Positions 51,340-63,665 of a stretch of DNA of 64,000 nt are shown one piece after another. The notes under the pieces are model-generated. The model saw nothing but the letters and a program-made list of their open reading frames with translations, was not told the origin of the DNA and searched no databases. The stretch comes from Skeletonema tropicum (Eukaryota > Bacillariophyta > Thalassiosirophyceae > Thalassiosirales > Thalassiosiraceae): NCBI GenBank assembly GCA_037178625.1, contig CM074133.1, positions 992,001-1,056,000 on the forward strand, given 5' to 3'. The stretch's first letter is position 1. Each line of letters starts with the position of its first letter. The translations under genes were made by a program, and so were the position numbers.

Positions 51340-51830
51340 TATCCGATGAGATTACTAAATTTTGGTCCACCTCTATCTTTTGGCTCGTCCCAGCGGCCTA
51401 TTCACCTATCCTCCACTTTTTTGGCTCATCATCCGATGAGATCGCTAAAACTTTTGGTCCACCTCTATCTTTTGTTCGTCCTCGCGGCCTACTTAAGTAG
51501 TATTCACCTATCCTCCACTTTTTTTGGCTCATCAATGAGACTACTAAAATTTTGGTCCACCTCTATCTTTTGGTTCGTCCTTCCGACCTACCTTATTCAC
51601 CTATCCTCCACCTTTTTTGGCTCATCATCCGATGAGATTACTAAAATTGTGGTCCACCTCTATCTTACGGCTAATCCATTAGGCCACCCACCACCTGCCA
51701 ACCCAATTTTTTTGGCTCATCATCCGATGGGATAACAGAAATTTTGGTCCAGCTCTATCTCTTGGCTCGTCCTTGTAACCTATTCACCTATCCTCCATTT
51801 TTTAGTTCATCATCCTATGGGATAACTTAT
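51340..51830. repeat. Degenerate ~100-bp tandem repeat, about five copies
   Basis: Each copy has TTTGGCTCATCATCCGATGA, TTTTGGTCCACCTCTATCTT and CCTATTCACCTATCCTCCA in that order, with small losses. Confidence 0.7.
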
Positions 51831-53508
51831 TAGGCTCCACCTACACCTTTTGACTCCTTACCGACGTATCCAATTGGATTCCTCTCTCAACTATCATGTG
51901 AAGGAAGAATGACACCTCAGATTCGTTGTCCGGCGAGTTAAACCTCGACCTACCCATGGTCATGTGGCTACCGCCGTCAGCTGCCACCGATCTATCCCTC
52001 CACCTCTTAGCTCACGTCAAATGTCTCCAATCCAATCAACCAATCCGTATGCGACCGATCCATTCCACCTAACCGTCTAACCGTCTCTGGCTCTTCATCT
52101 AATGTATCCGACCCATTCCACCTACTCCACTTTGGCTACCGTCAAATGTTACCAACCCAATCAACCTACCCAACCCTACCGCACCGTAACCAATCCATTC
52201 CGGCCTATCCGACTTTGGCTCTCACCAACCCATACCATCTCGCTAACCTTTGGCTCATTGTCAAAGGCGACCAATCCACTCAACCTTATCAACCTATCCA
52301 ACATTTATTTCCTCGGCAGTGTCAACTCCAATCAATCTCAATCTGTCGAACCCACTCACAACTATCCGACTGTGACCAATCCAATCCACCTTCCACCTAT
52401 CAAACTTTTTGCTCATCGTCAGATGCAGATGTGACCAATCTAAACAACCTACTGAAACCACTCACGACGAACTATCCGACTGAGACTAATCATTCCACCT
52501 CTGATCAAACTATTCATTAATCGTAAAAGATGGACATCAACTTACCTGTCCAACCTATGGGTTAATCAACCACACAAACCTATCCAAATTTCGATCGTCG
52601 TCCGATGCGACCAATCCAATCAACTTCCCTATCCAACGTTTGTCTAGTCGTCAGATGTAACCGATCCCACAACCTTCCATACGCCACCAATCCATTCCCC
52701 TTCCTCAACCTTTTCCAACTATTAGCTCATCGTTAGATGTGACCAAGCCAATCAATTATCACCTCCCACTTCTACTTTTAGCTCAGCGTCAGCGTCAAAT
52801 ACTACCCATCCAACCCACCTGTCCAACTGTGTCAGATGTGACTCCTCAATCACCCTCTAGCCAACTATTAGTTTCGATGACTATTCTATCCCACCTAATT
52901 TCCACCTTTTGGCTCACCTTGAGTTGTGGACAATCCTATCGACCTCTCCACTTTGTAGCGCAACGTTCCACGAAGGGTACTCTGTTCCACCTCTCCACCT
53001 CTCGGCTCATCGTCGAATCCGATCGCTTCATTCCACCTACATATATCCAACTTCTGGCTCATCGTCATCGTCAGATGCGATCATTCTTCCAATCAAACTA
53101 TCGCCGGAAACCTGCGAAGCTCTAGTAAAAGGTACTTAACTAAGACAGCTTTCAGAATTATCGACTATCTTCTTCCTACTCCCTTCCGCCTGCAGAGGCG
53201 TATCCTCTCCCACCACCCTCCGTTCATTTCACGACTTGACATCATCAAGGACAAACCACTCTATCTCCTATTGTACCCCTATATAGAGTGCCGCCTCCGT
53301 GTGACTGCATCCTTCCTTTCCCCGACCTCCTCTCCTTTAGCCCGACGCCCGACACCGAATCTCCTCCTTTCTCCTCCCGCCCGGCAACTCCGCCACCAAC
53401 TTTAGATCCCTTCTCCTTTCTCTCCATTTTTCTGCTCCGGGAGAAATCCTCTTTGTGGGAACTCAAGTCCGTCTTGTTCACCTGGATCCCGTTCGACCTG
53501 GCCAAGCC
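51831..53508. repeat. Pyrimidine-rich degenerate repeat field
   Basis: Over 1 kb of loosely repeated GCTCATCGTCAGATGTGACC and AATCCATTCCACCT words with very few G on the plus strand. Open frames here are by-products of the composition. From about 53130 the repeats fade and no gene is seen before the palindrome at 53511. Confidence 0.6.
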
Positions 53509-53714
53509 AAAACCACTAATTAGTGGTCATACGTAGGGGGTAGTTAGAGGACATTCTAACACCTCCCAATACCTCCCAATCAAGGAACATACCACCAAAG
53601 ACCTCTATAACAGAGTTCAAACCTAAAAATCCGGAATAAAAACGTCCTAATAGAAGCAGAGATAGCTAAACACACACTATAAAATCGCTATTTTAGTGAC
53701 CACTAATTAGTGGT

Positions 53715-55810
53715 CTAGAATAATGTGTTGTTGCACTGTTGTTTATGCATCCCCCAACAATCAGTGCACATGAGGACCTTCTTATTACATGAACAGTAGG
53801 TTCTGACCTCGCTAGAGCACGTGCTGCATCTACCCTTGAGATATTCAGTGTTAACTTCCTTCCAATCATTTTTCGAATTATCCCAAATTCCAGTGTACGT
53901 CGGCTTGGTCAGAAGCTTATGTTGCACCACATCAGACATTCTAGCTCGCTTGCGGGGGCGGATAGGAGAGCATTGAAGGTTGCCATGGCTGTCTATCTTG
54001 TTTTGCAACATTGCCTTGGCTAATTGACGGCGAAAAACAAGTTGGGGCTCAGCAGGTTTCTTCCTTGCACGGGAACGAGAGTTGACAGCATTCACCTCTG
54101 CCACTTCTAAAAGAAATGTGAACTGCCTGTGGGGCCACCATGTGGTCTTCCAAGCATCTTCAAGTCCAATTGGTTGGTGCCTCCTTTGGTTGAAATCATC
54201 TACCCAGTGCTTGGCCCTGTTATGACGGGACATTGGCTCGACGTACTTGAAGGATTTCCACTCCCCATTTACGTTCCTGTAGGTGGTGTGGTCAGCAACC
54301 TCGTTGATGAGTCCATATGTTGCCATAATCTTGGTAACATACTTGTCATCATTCTGGCAATGGATCAAGAACTTGGTTCCATCAATGTCTTGTTCAAGAG
54401 TGTCAGCATATCCCAGCTCCTTGTCCTTCATGTAATCATCAATGGCATCCCCAGGGACCTTGAGAGGCCAATATCTTCTCTTCTTGATCAACGATGCTCC
54501 GTAGACCCCATGGTTGTGCATAGCCAGAATGCCTGCAGAAACACAGAAGCCACTATCCATGCAAACTTGCTTGCCGGTGTTATGGATGGGCTTCGTCATC
54601 TCAAGCATCAGTTTAGTTGTCGTCGTATGTCCTTCGAATTCAGACGGGAAAGCCCATGACCCATCTTGCTTCTTCGGACGGTCCTTCCCTCTTGGAGTTT
54701 CACACGCCACATTACTGGAGCATTATTATCCCCATCACAAATAGAATGATATTCATTGCCCTGAGGGTGTGGTTTACGAAGGACAATCATAAAACCAGGG
54801 GCATACTTATTAAACCAAGTAACCATTGACTCGTCAAGACAGTTGATGTACGAGGGGGAGTACTCGTCTTCGTAGTGTTTATTGAAGGCATCAATCATTT
54901 GACGAACATCGTGAAACTTGTCCTCGAAGGAGGGAGGCTCCACATTAGTATAACGCATTGCTTGAGTGATCTTGTCATGCCGTTGTCGTGACATGTATGC
55001 ATTGAGACGGAAGGGCGCGCCCTTGAACATATCAATCGGTTCCTTAGACCACCAATCTCGGCGGTCCGAAACACCTTGGTAACACGACATGAAGAAGAAG
55101 CATCCCAGCCAAACATAGAACTCCTGCAAGGTAACATCATCCCCTTCAATGTATTTGTTAGTTTCAGGCAACATTACATCAATAAGGTACCATTCTGGGA
55201 ATGCCATACGAAAGAGATCAAACTCAGACATTTTGTCAATCTGTGACCATCTGTAATGATTCCAACTACCTTCAATGTCAGAAATATTATTACTAGCCTT
55301 CCTTGGGCAGATGGTTGGCTTTTTCCATTCTCCAACTGCGGGAGCGTTGGATGCCGCGGCCGCGTGTGGTTGGACATTGTTTTCAGGGAGCACATCTTCG
55401 TTGTCGACCTGGATACCTTGTGCACGAAGATTTGCGACATCTTCGGCGTCGCCGATGATGTTTGTGCCGTGATTGGCAACTGATCCACGGTCGGCGAGAC
55501 GGTCATTAATGGCCAACCGGGGAGCCGCTACCGTTGTCTCGTCCTCAAAGTTAGTTGCGCCTTCAACTTCTACCTTAAAGTTGCGGCACACAATAAAGAA
55601 CTCGGTGCCATCATCGATGTCGGGAATTCGACATTTGTAACAAAGCTGCATTTTTTGACGCACTTTGTGCTGCTCTTTGCCAATAATAACGACATTTTGG
55701 CATCGATGCTTTGCGTGGTCGTGTTGGTACTGTTGGCGGATGCGTGCTGATGGGTGAAAGAACTTTGCAAAGGCAGAGCCCTTCGCTCCGACGCCACCCT
55801 TTTTCGCCAT
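53715..55810 (-). pseudogene. piggyBac transposase, frameshifted
   Basis: The N-terminal part (55810-54608, 400 codons) has CYKCRIPDIDDGTEFFIVC, a TLQEFYVWLGCFFFMSCYQG helix region, DKFHDVRQMIDAFN, and the first catalytic motif CLDESMVTWF. The frame shifts near 54690 at GGGAAGGACCG. It continues to 53715 with AFPSEFEGHTTTTKLMLEMT, VCMDSGFCVSAGI, HNHGVYGASLIKKRRYWP and a C-terminal cysteine-rich domain CSTCSSEVRTYCSC...CTDCWGMHKQQC. The order and the Cys-rich end are typical of piggyBac. One missing base explains the break; otherwise the sequence is well preserved. Confidence 0.8.
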
Positions 55811-56096
55811 GGTGATGGTGTTGTGGGATGGTGAGTTCTACGGGTGGCGAATTTATTTTTATTAATTCCTACGTATCCCAACTTCAAGTTGGCCATCATT
55901 CCAAAAAAAAACACGGCAGCAGAATTTTTTTTCGCCAAAATTGGCAGTAGGCTTGTGTTTGAACGTTAATAGGTTGGGCCCTCTCCAGGGAACACGTGAT
56001 ATAATAGGTGTACGCCTTGTCAAGACATTGAAGAGGGTGCCACCTGAATTTGATAACGTTTGAGTGATTATAAGGGGGTCGTAGGAGATCGTAAAC
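55811..56096. other. Upstream part of the piggyBac element
   Basis: 286 bp between the transposase start and the right palindrome. Contains poly-A and AT-rich stretches but no gene. Confidence 0.4.
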
Positions 56097-56116
56097 TGAC
56101 CACTAATTAGTGGTTT

Positions 56117-58915
56117 TTCCGCTAATTAGAGGCCCCAGGAGGGAACCCAACATATTATATTACCAGTCGATCTCGATATCAAGATGTCCGCCATAACCCC
56201 TACCCCCACCCCCTTTCCCTGGTTCTACCTACACATTTCGCTGCCCCGCTCCTAAATCCATGCCATCCAACTATTCGAATGCGATCCGACTCCCACGTCA
56301 ATCACTTCAGTTTCATCTCGGAACGCCGGCTCCAGTACCATACGGCCCAAGTGACGTTTTCACTCCTCAGCATGGAGTGGCATGCATCATCATATCCACC
56401 CTTCCCTACACTCGCTTCTCTCACCTACCATTACCATCCTCCGCCAAGCCACATAGTCTTCCTCTACCTCTACATCAAGTACGAGTGCTCTTGTGTTGAA
56501 CTAACCCAACTCACGTGCCGACATTCCCCCCACTCCGCTATGCACCTAATTGGCACACGCTGCTACCATTTGCCCAATTCCCTGCTCCAACCTGAGGGTA
56601 GGCCTCAGCCTCACCTGGTCTAATCTAGTCCTTTTGATCTATATAGTGATACTTGTGTCAAGAGAACTCACTAGAATTAACTAACCTAACACTCCTCGTA
56701 GATCCAATACCCTACCACTCTTCCACTTACCCTTACCATGTCCAACGCCAGTCCTGCATCTTCAATGTGTCGACCTTCGCTATGAACGCGTCTGCCAGCA
56801 CTTCCCACTCGATTCGCCTCGATCCACCTTCACCTCCACAACCAAGGAACCCTCCTCCTCCGCCAATATCGCCCCAACCAATACGCATACCACAGCACTC
56901 AACATGCACCACGTCCCATGTTGATATTACTTTCTGCGTCTCACGGTGCTTCTTCTTCTTCTCCTTCCTGACTCAAACGCCGGCGACAAGCCCTCACTAC
57001 ACCTGCGACTCCCCTTCCCACAGGACCAACTCAAACATCCCCCATCCATCCAATTCCAAGTCCAAGCCACCGCACCAATGATATGCAGCAGCAACGACAA
57101 AACCTCAATTATGACATCCCAATCTCACGCCGCCATACCCATACAGACCTCGCCACGTCCCGACCGCCTCCACGATACGACCACGACCCGTATATCCTCT
57201 TCATCCAGCATACACATACCCACATTATACGTGGACTCTCGCTACCTAATTTATTGTCCCTCCCACACCACAGATCCCGCCTAATGGCTTCACCTCAATG
57301 TCTCCACCTCACACCATGCTCCTCTCCAGCCTCAGTAGCATGCACTCAATCTCCAATTCATGTTCAAGCTCTCCCTCCGAAATCCAGACAATCTAACACA
57401 AGCTCAACCTCCCACCAAAAACGGGCCCTCCGGTTCCCTACGGATATCTAGACGCGTGCTACTAGAGGGCACGACATGGAGAGGACAACAGAAGGAGAAG
57501 AAGACAAGTGAGCTACGACATAACCTACGGATATCTACACGCGTGCTACTAGAGGGCACGACATGGAGAGGACAACAGAAGGAGAAGAAGACAAGTGAGC
57601 TACGACATAACCTACGGATATCTACACGCGTGCTACTAGAGGGCACGACGAGAGGACAACAGAAGGAGAAGAAGAAAGTACAGGACAACGGGACCATGAC
57701 AGACCAGATCCTGGTATTCCCGGGGTTCCCGATATGGAGCCGCCCCATTCCCGGCCTTACCCCCTTCTCGAGTTATGACTTCCTCAGCTATGGCTCAACT
57801 ATACACCTGAGGACCATCCTCTTTCGCCCGACCTCCAACAAGACCTCGTCCTCCTCAACTCTCTCTCCACTTCACTCCTCGTTTCGGACCACCAACAGGA
57901 CCACCACCATTGCCCAAAGCAACAAACATACCTCCACCTCTGCCTCACAAGGCCACATCAAAGTTCTCTAGAGACCCCACCTTCGTCTCCCGCTTTCAAG
58001 GCGCTTCCCCTGCCATCCAAATCGTCAGGTCTCACATCCATGGTCTGCAATGAACGTGTTTTGTCGTACCCCATACTCTCCCTCCACCGATCCGGCCACC
58101 TTGTAACCTCCAGATCCTGACCTCACTTCCTCATTCTTCGCACTTTCCAAACAACTTTCCCAACCCTAGATACCAGACACGAGAAAGCTTAGATACCCCG
58201 ATCCTGCGACCAAATTCTCACCCCCTCAAACTCCTGCCTCCCATCACCAGTTACACACACACACACACGGCTCCGCTCTCGCAGATAGTTCACACTTCCT
58301 GGAGCCCGGTCCTCCAACACTCTTCTCTTAACCACATCGCCACAAACCCTGGACTTCATCCTACCTTTCGCCCATTTCTCAGAGCGTCGTGGTATACACA
58401 ACGAGACACATCACAGTAGGTGGTCTCCCATTCCCACACGCCCGCACGCTCAAAACATTCCCCACCCACTCTCGTTCGCTCGATAGACCTACATCAACGT
58501 TATCTCTCCCTCCAGCGCTCTGAGTAGTCTGGGGACAAGCCTGTCCACCAGCCGCTTGTACCACGACAGCTCACCTTCCCCTAACATCTACCTCTGCCTC
58601 TGCGTACGACACGCCCATATTACGTGCACCTCCTCTCCTTGCCGCCAGCAAATCCGCATTATTTGAAACCTCCCTTAACCAACCTGAGGCCCAATTCTCA
58701 GCCCTGGGAGAGACTTTCCTCACGTATCACGAGAAAGGTCTCCTCCATTTCCTTCCTTCCTTCCTTTTTTTCTTTTTTTTTCTTTTTTTCATGATGTTCC
58801 TCCTTCATGCCGATTCACGCTCTCCATCACCTCCACCTCAATTCCATCGACCGCCTTGTGCTAGTCCTCATCCACCACCACCATGTGCATATCACACAAG
58901 CACACTCCACATCAT
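56117..58915. other. Pyrimidine-rich region without a confident gene
   Basis: Continuation of the CT-rich strand bias seen before 53.5 kb. Plus-strand frames of 60-200 codons are proline-, serine- and threonine-rich composition artefacts. A CT microsatellite lies near 58760-58795 and an AC run near 58253-58267. Confidence 0.4.
57437..57673 (+). repeat. 87-bp tandem repeat, about 2.7 copies, in frame
   Basis: Units starting CCTACGGATATCTA at 57437, 57524 and 57611. Because 87 is a multiple of three, a plus frame (57360-57971) keeps repeating RISTRVLLEGTTWRGQQKEK through all copies. The purine-rich unit contrasts with its pyrimidine-rich surroundings. Confidence 0.8.
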
Positions 58916-59654
58916 GGCTAGCACGACCGAATTCCATTTCGGTACCGAAGCCGGGAACAAATAGTGTAGTTCACAATTCGTACCCGTTCTACTAGAGACC
59001 TAGTTTTGCATTCACTAAGTAGTATACTTGCATACATATCTCTCTAGTATCGCTTCCTATCGCTTCTCTCTTTTCCCACAGACGTGAATCGAGCTCTGCA
59101 GTGAGGATCAAGGCGCTATGTAGGTTTTCCGTAGGAAAATCGGGTTAAGACGCAGCCCGCAACAGCAGCAGTCGTTCAAGATTTCCCCACAAACCAACAT
59201 AGCGTAGCGCTCTAGTAAAACCAGTACCGCATTGTAGCAGACTGGAGACAGTCTGACATTCTCTCAACGCACACAATCCTCACTGGTCGACATCGCTCAT
59301 CGCCGTTCGGCCGGAGGATACGCCCCCTCGACCTCTTTGGACCATTGTTTTCAACAACCAAGAAGTCAACAACCATCTATTGCTACCGCAATCAACCTTT
59401 ACTAACACCAAAATTGTTTTTTTTTGCCCCCCTCCCACCCGGCTAGCACGACCGAATTCCATTTCGGTACCGAAGCCGGGAACAAATAGTGTAGTTCACA
59501 ATTCGTACCCGTTCTACTAGAGACCTAGTTTTGCATTCACTAAGTAGTATACTTGCATACATATCTCTCTAGTATCGCTTCTCTCTTTTCCCACAGACGT
59601 GAATCGAGCTCTGCAGTGAGGATCAAGGCGCTATGTAGGTTTTCCGTAGGAAAA
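58916..59654. mobile_element. TRIM-like element: two ~220-bp direct repeats around a 301-bp core
   Basis: Direct repeats 58916-59139 and 59441-59654 are identical except for a 10-bp CTATCGCTTC duplication. Both start GGCTAGCACGACCGAATTCC and end TTTTCCGTAGGAAAA. The core (59140-59440) is the repeat also found at 38350-38630. The layout resembles a miniature LTR element, but TG/CA ends, a primer site, a purine tract and a target duplication were not found. Confidence 0.55.
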
Positions 59655-59696
59655 GGAGTTGTTTTGTGAGGTGGAGATGAACAGTTTCTATCGTAC

Positions 59697-61273
59697 TAGA
59701 GGCGGGGTGAATTGTTTCGACAGGGGAATTCAACTTCGACAGGGGGGTCCAGGAGTCGCTAACTAATTTGTGCGTAGAGGTAAATAGTTTTTTTCTCAGT
59801 CAAAAATTTGATATTTTCAAAAGTTTGATACCCCAGGAGCATCTACTCATCGAGAGCTGTCCAAAAATGCAATAAAAACACCCAACTTTACAAAACCCAA
59901 CAAAAAATCGTCGAAAATTAGATAAATCATCGTCGTCTTGTCCGTCGGCATGCCGATCTATGCCGATGCTCATGATATGCAGGAGAATTACCGCCCAAGC
60001 CGAACTGAAGATGATCAGCCAAAGATCAAACATGGCAAGCGCCAAACGTGATGTCTAGCGGTGGTGGCATTCCTTGCTACAACGTGGCCCTCCAAGCAAA
60101 ACAACAGAGAGCAGAAGCAGTAGGTAAGAGTCTCCCAATCCAACCCCGAAGAGATCATATCACTGGGAACAGAAGCCAGCTCCCCGAGGGAAATACAGAA
60201 GAATAAAGGTACTAAAACATCAGTGCAGGCGGTGGTAGGGGCTTAGAAGCTGGCATTGGTAATCCCTACGATGCTGCCAAGGCTGCTGCCCACAAGATCA
60301 TTCCAAATTATGTAACTACTCGGACTGAATTGATCACTCTTGCATCCAAGAAACGGAGTGCAGCGAGCATGCACATCAAATTAGTAGCATTGTTTGATAC
60401 GAAACAGCCGAGGGAACGTGAGCTGACAATCAAGGATAATATATAAGTGTTTATGACGAACAGGAGAGAGACGTCCTCTCCCTGGATGCAAGGACGATGT
60501 TGAAATTCGTGGTAAAGTGCAATCATCTTTGGTTGAAATTTGAGACGAAAGTAGGGAAGCCACAAAAACAACGTCGAAGACGACAAATCATTGTTGAAAC
60601 CGATGAGTATGATGATTACGAATCAATCGAGGAGTGGATGGCGAGTTGACTGGAGATGAGGCTGATGATAAGGAACAGTCCTGGAGACGCGGTGTAGGTC
60701 GATACAGAGGAATATTCTGCCGATACAGACGTAGCAGTGCAACATTTGAAGAGGTGATAGAAAGTGTCAACAATGCAGAGGATGAGAAAGAGGAAGTGGA
60801 GGTACGACGCACAAGTTGTAAGCGTAAGATGACTGAGAGGGCCGAAGCTCAGCAGCAGCAAAACTGCAAATCTTGATAAACATTCTTTCATTTTGTAAAA
60901 TTAGCTCAATTCTACCATTCCACATTCATCTGCATGGTTGCTGGGATCATATAGAGCACTATAACAACCTTTTTCCGAGGCAAAACGGTACACTACAAGC
61001 GTAGTAATGGTTTTTTTATGGCAGGAACTTGTTTACTAGTAGTTTACCTAGTGTCGAAATTGTCCCCCATGGCGGCAGGAGGCTGACCAAATATTTTTCA
61101 TTGAATTGTATATAACTTGGTCAATATTTGGAATTTTTTCATGATCGAAAATTCCTACATCCTCTACTTAATGAGATCTATCCAAATCTGCACTAAAAAG
61201 GATGATATTATGTTTTCCCTTTAAAAAAATATTTTTTGACTCATCAGCTGTCGAAATAGTCACCCCGCCTCTA
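59697..61273. mobile_element. Terminal-inverted-repeat element of 1.6 kb
   Basis: TAGAGGCGGGGTGA followed by TTTCGACAG at the left end (59697-59723) is inverted at 61248-61273 with one or two differences. Both termini begin with TA, allowing a TA target duplication as in Tc1/mariner-type elements. The interior carries a small spliced gene and a charged frame, but no recognised transposase. Confidence 0.6.
60051..60446 (+). CDS. Small spliced gene of unknown function inside the inverted-repeat element
   Basis: Exon 1 60051-60123 (MSSGGGIPCYNVALQAKQQR...) joins exon 2 60229-60446 over a 105-bp intron (GTAAGA...GTGCAG). The phase is kept across the junction (AEAV|GGGRGLEAG), giving 96 residues ending KDNI. 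The intron size matches that of the kinase gene. Charged frames further on (60480-60655, then 60634-60876 with DEADDKEQSWRRG) may be later exons or a frameshifted continuation. No family is recognised. Confidence 0.4.
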
Positions 61274-61352
61274 CTGGGTTCTCTCAAAATTTGTGAGCTG
61301 GCTGGCAGCTGGCAGCGGCAGCTGGCAATAAATCTGTCAAACGAACCGGATT

Positions 61353-61376
61353 CTCAGGCCCGCCCGCGGGCCTGAG
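61353..61376. repeat. GC-rich hairpin, 11-bp arms
   Basis: CTCAGGCCCGC inverted around two bases. It could be a terminator-like or recombination structure. Nothing else supports a role. Confidence 0.55.
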
Positions 61377-62994
61377 CGAGGGCAAATCCAGACCCGCGAC
61401 ACAGTTATTGACACATAAGCGTCCCTTTATGGGTACTAAATTACAGAAGAAGAAGTACGGTGAAAGAAAGAGCCTATGTACATACCTACTTACTTCTACG
61501 TACATCAGCAAGCCAAGATCCAAGATCCTGAATCAGTACATACTTATTTGTAGATACTAGTATATACATATACGTACTAAAGGTAACCTACGTTGAGTCA
61601 TCGCCAAAAATGTGCTCATGTGCTTTCTTGTGTCATCACAAGACAGAGCACAAACGGCATTTTTTTCGTGCTGTTTCCTGTTTCCTTCGTCGATTTTGGG
61701 GGCGAAGAAGAAGGAGAAAAGAAGGAGGAAAGTTCGCGTGCTCTGGATGGCTAGCTCTGGGTAGCAGCTGCATCACAGCTGCTAGAGGATGCAGACTACT
61801 ATTGTTATTCTTCTTCGATAAATATTATTTCATTATCTAATTGAAGTCTAGCCACCCTGCTACGAGATTGGCTTCAAGCCAAGGGTTCAGAATGCATGGC
61901 ATCTTGAATGCATCCAAGCAGGAGCTAAACTTGATATGGATAGTATGTACGGTTGTAACTCTCTTTCATTTGTGTCATCACTGTTTGTTATAAGGTTGCA
62001 ATCCTCTCCAATCTTCTACTGTGCAGCAGAACTGAGTGTTGTTGAATCTCAAATCTTATATGTCATATTTGCCGCATAGAGTCGAATACCATCAGTAATG
62101 CTTTCTCGCTCTCATATTACGTATTCGTTTGTTTCAAATTGTGCAACCTTGTCCACTATCACACGACTCAAATTGGCACAAGCAGAGTAATACATGTGTC
62201 ATAGTCGATGCAGGTCATACTAGATAGTAATTGTTGCGTGCGGATGCAAATGTTTACAGAGGTATGCCCACTTTATACGCTACACAAAGCAACTTGCAAA
62301 CACGAATGATGCAGCAACTAACACCAGAAAAACGTATCTTTGACCAAGCCGATAGTTTTGAATCATTAGAAGAGTATTTCCACTATCAAGAGGGGCAAGA
62401 GCTTCACCTGACGCATCTGTTTTGGTTGATGTCGAGCGACGACGCCCAAAGCGCCAACAATCATCACGTGTTGAGTATTTTGTGAGCTCGACGACGACGC
62501 AACACATTTATCTGATTGTCAGCAACATCAGAGATATTCTTTACCTCGTTCATTTTGTGTTGGTTAAACGGAATCGTCCGACGATGGAGGATAGAGGGAG
62601 CCGTCGACGCGTAGGTTGTGTCACAACATCAACGTGATGTTTGCGCATAATTTGCATAAATACGATGGCGATTTGAGAGTTCTGCCTCAATAGATAAATC
62701 CAAAGGACCGTTCGGATGCGGTCGATGATCAAGTCGCTATTCGTGGGGACTTGGTAGTTGTGTATGCCGCATGTTGGCGCCGGCAATCTCTCAATGACGG
62801 ACGGAAAACCTTATGGAGGTGGTTTTTGTATTGGGACTCCTCAATCTCTGGGACCCACACAAACCAACAATCTGGACACACACCACCTCCATATATAAAA
62901 TTTGCCGTTTTTCGCAACCTGGTCACGAATCGACAGCTCTACGTGATTTATCTCTATACGCGATAGACGAGTAACGTTGAACCTCGTGATTTGA
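61377..62994. other. No confident gene
   Basis: Short plus-strand frames, for example 62231-62485 (QLTPEKRIFDQADSFESLEE) and 62422-62637, are not joined by convincing splice sites and show no motif. They may be fragments of a decayed gene. Confidence 0.3.
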
Positions 62995-63215
62995 AGTGAC
63001 CGTATTTGCACCTCCTCCGTGACCGTATTTGCACCACCACCGTGACCGTATTTGTAAGAAACAGCACAAAAACGTTGCCGCACAAACAAACACAAACTAG
63101 CACAGGCTAGCACAACCAGCACATCGATAGCACAAACCAGCACAAAATCAAGCATGAAGATTAGCACAAACCAGCACATCAACACAAACCATCACAACCT
63201 ACTAACACAAAATAA
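62995..63215. repeat. Two adjacent minisatellites
   Basis: Three copies of the 24-bp GTGACCGTATTTGCACCACC-type unit (about 62997-63055) are followed by a CACAAACCAGCA-type array with irregular spacing to about 63210. Confidence 0.75.
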
Positions 63216-63469
63216 TCTGCTATTTCATCTCTCATAATTATGCCACGCCGACTTCTAGCAGAAGACAATATGATGATGACAGGACAGCGAATCATCAGTA
63301 CCGTCTTTGAGAAGACAACACGCACAACATGCAGTATAGGTACTTTTCTAGGAGTAGGTAGGACGAAGTCAAGAATAGGGCCCGAGTGCAGGAAAAGCGG
63401 GGCACGTAATTATTATAGTATCGCTTTGGTTGTTGGCTGGTGGCTGGTTTAGAATGAGAAATGAGTGAT

Positions 63470-63665
63470 GAAATGTGCGTACCCTGTTTGTGCGCTGCTT
63501 GCTAGGGAGTCCGAGGACTATGTACTCCTATTTTATTAGTGCGCACTTTAGGGAGTCCTTGGACTACCTACAAACGTATTATTTTATTATTTTGTGCGCA
63601 CTTTACTTAGGGAGTCTGAGGAATGACTGATTTTGTGCGTACTCTTATTAGACCTGCCGTACCTG
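63470..63665. repeat. Degenerate direct repeats
   Basis: About three copies of TTAGGGAGTCCxxGGACT followed by TATTTTATTA and TGTGCGCAC. The GTGCGTACTC word recurs at the window end (63963-63989). Confidence 0.6.

Larger units (their letters stand above)
53509..56116 (-). mobile_element. piggyBac-like element bounded by palindromic repeats
   Basis: AACCACTAATTAGTGGTCA-type sequence (perfect palindrome ACCACTAATTAGTGGT) stands at 53510-53527 and inverted at 56097-56115; an extra copy is at 53698-53714 just after the transposase stop. These may be the element termini or subterminal repeats. TTAA target sites could not be placed convincingly. Confidence 0.5.

Noticed and set aside
51346..53125. 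Several plus-strand open frames of 70-130 codons
   Set aside because: By-products of a stop-poor pyrimidine-rich repeat, with no conserved motif and composition identical to the surrounding repeat.
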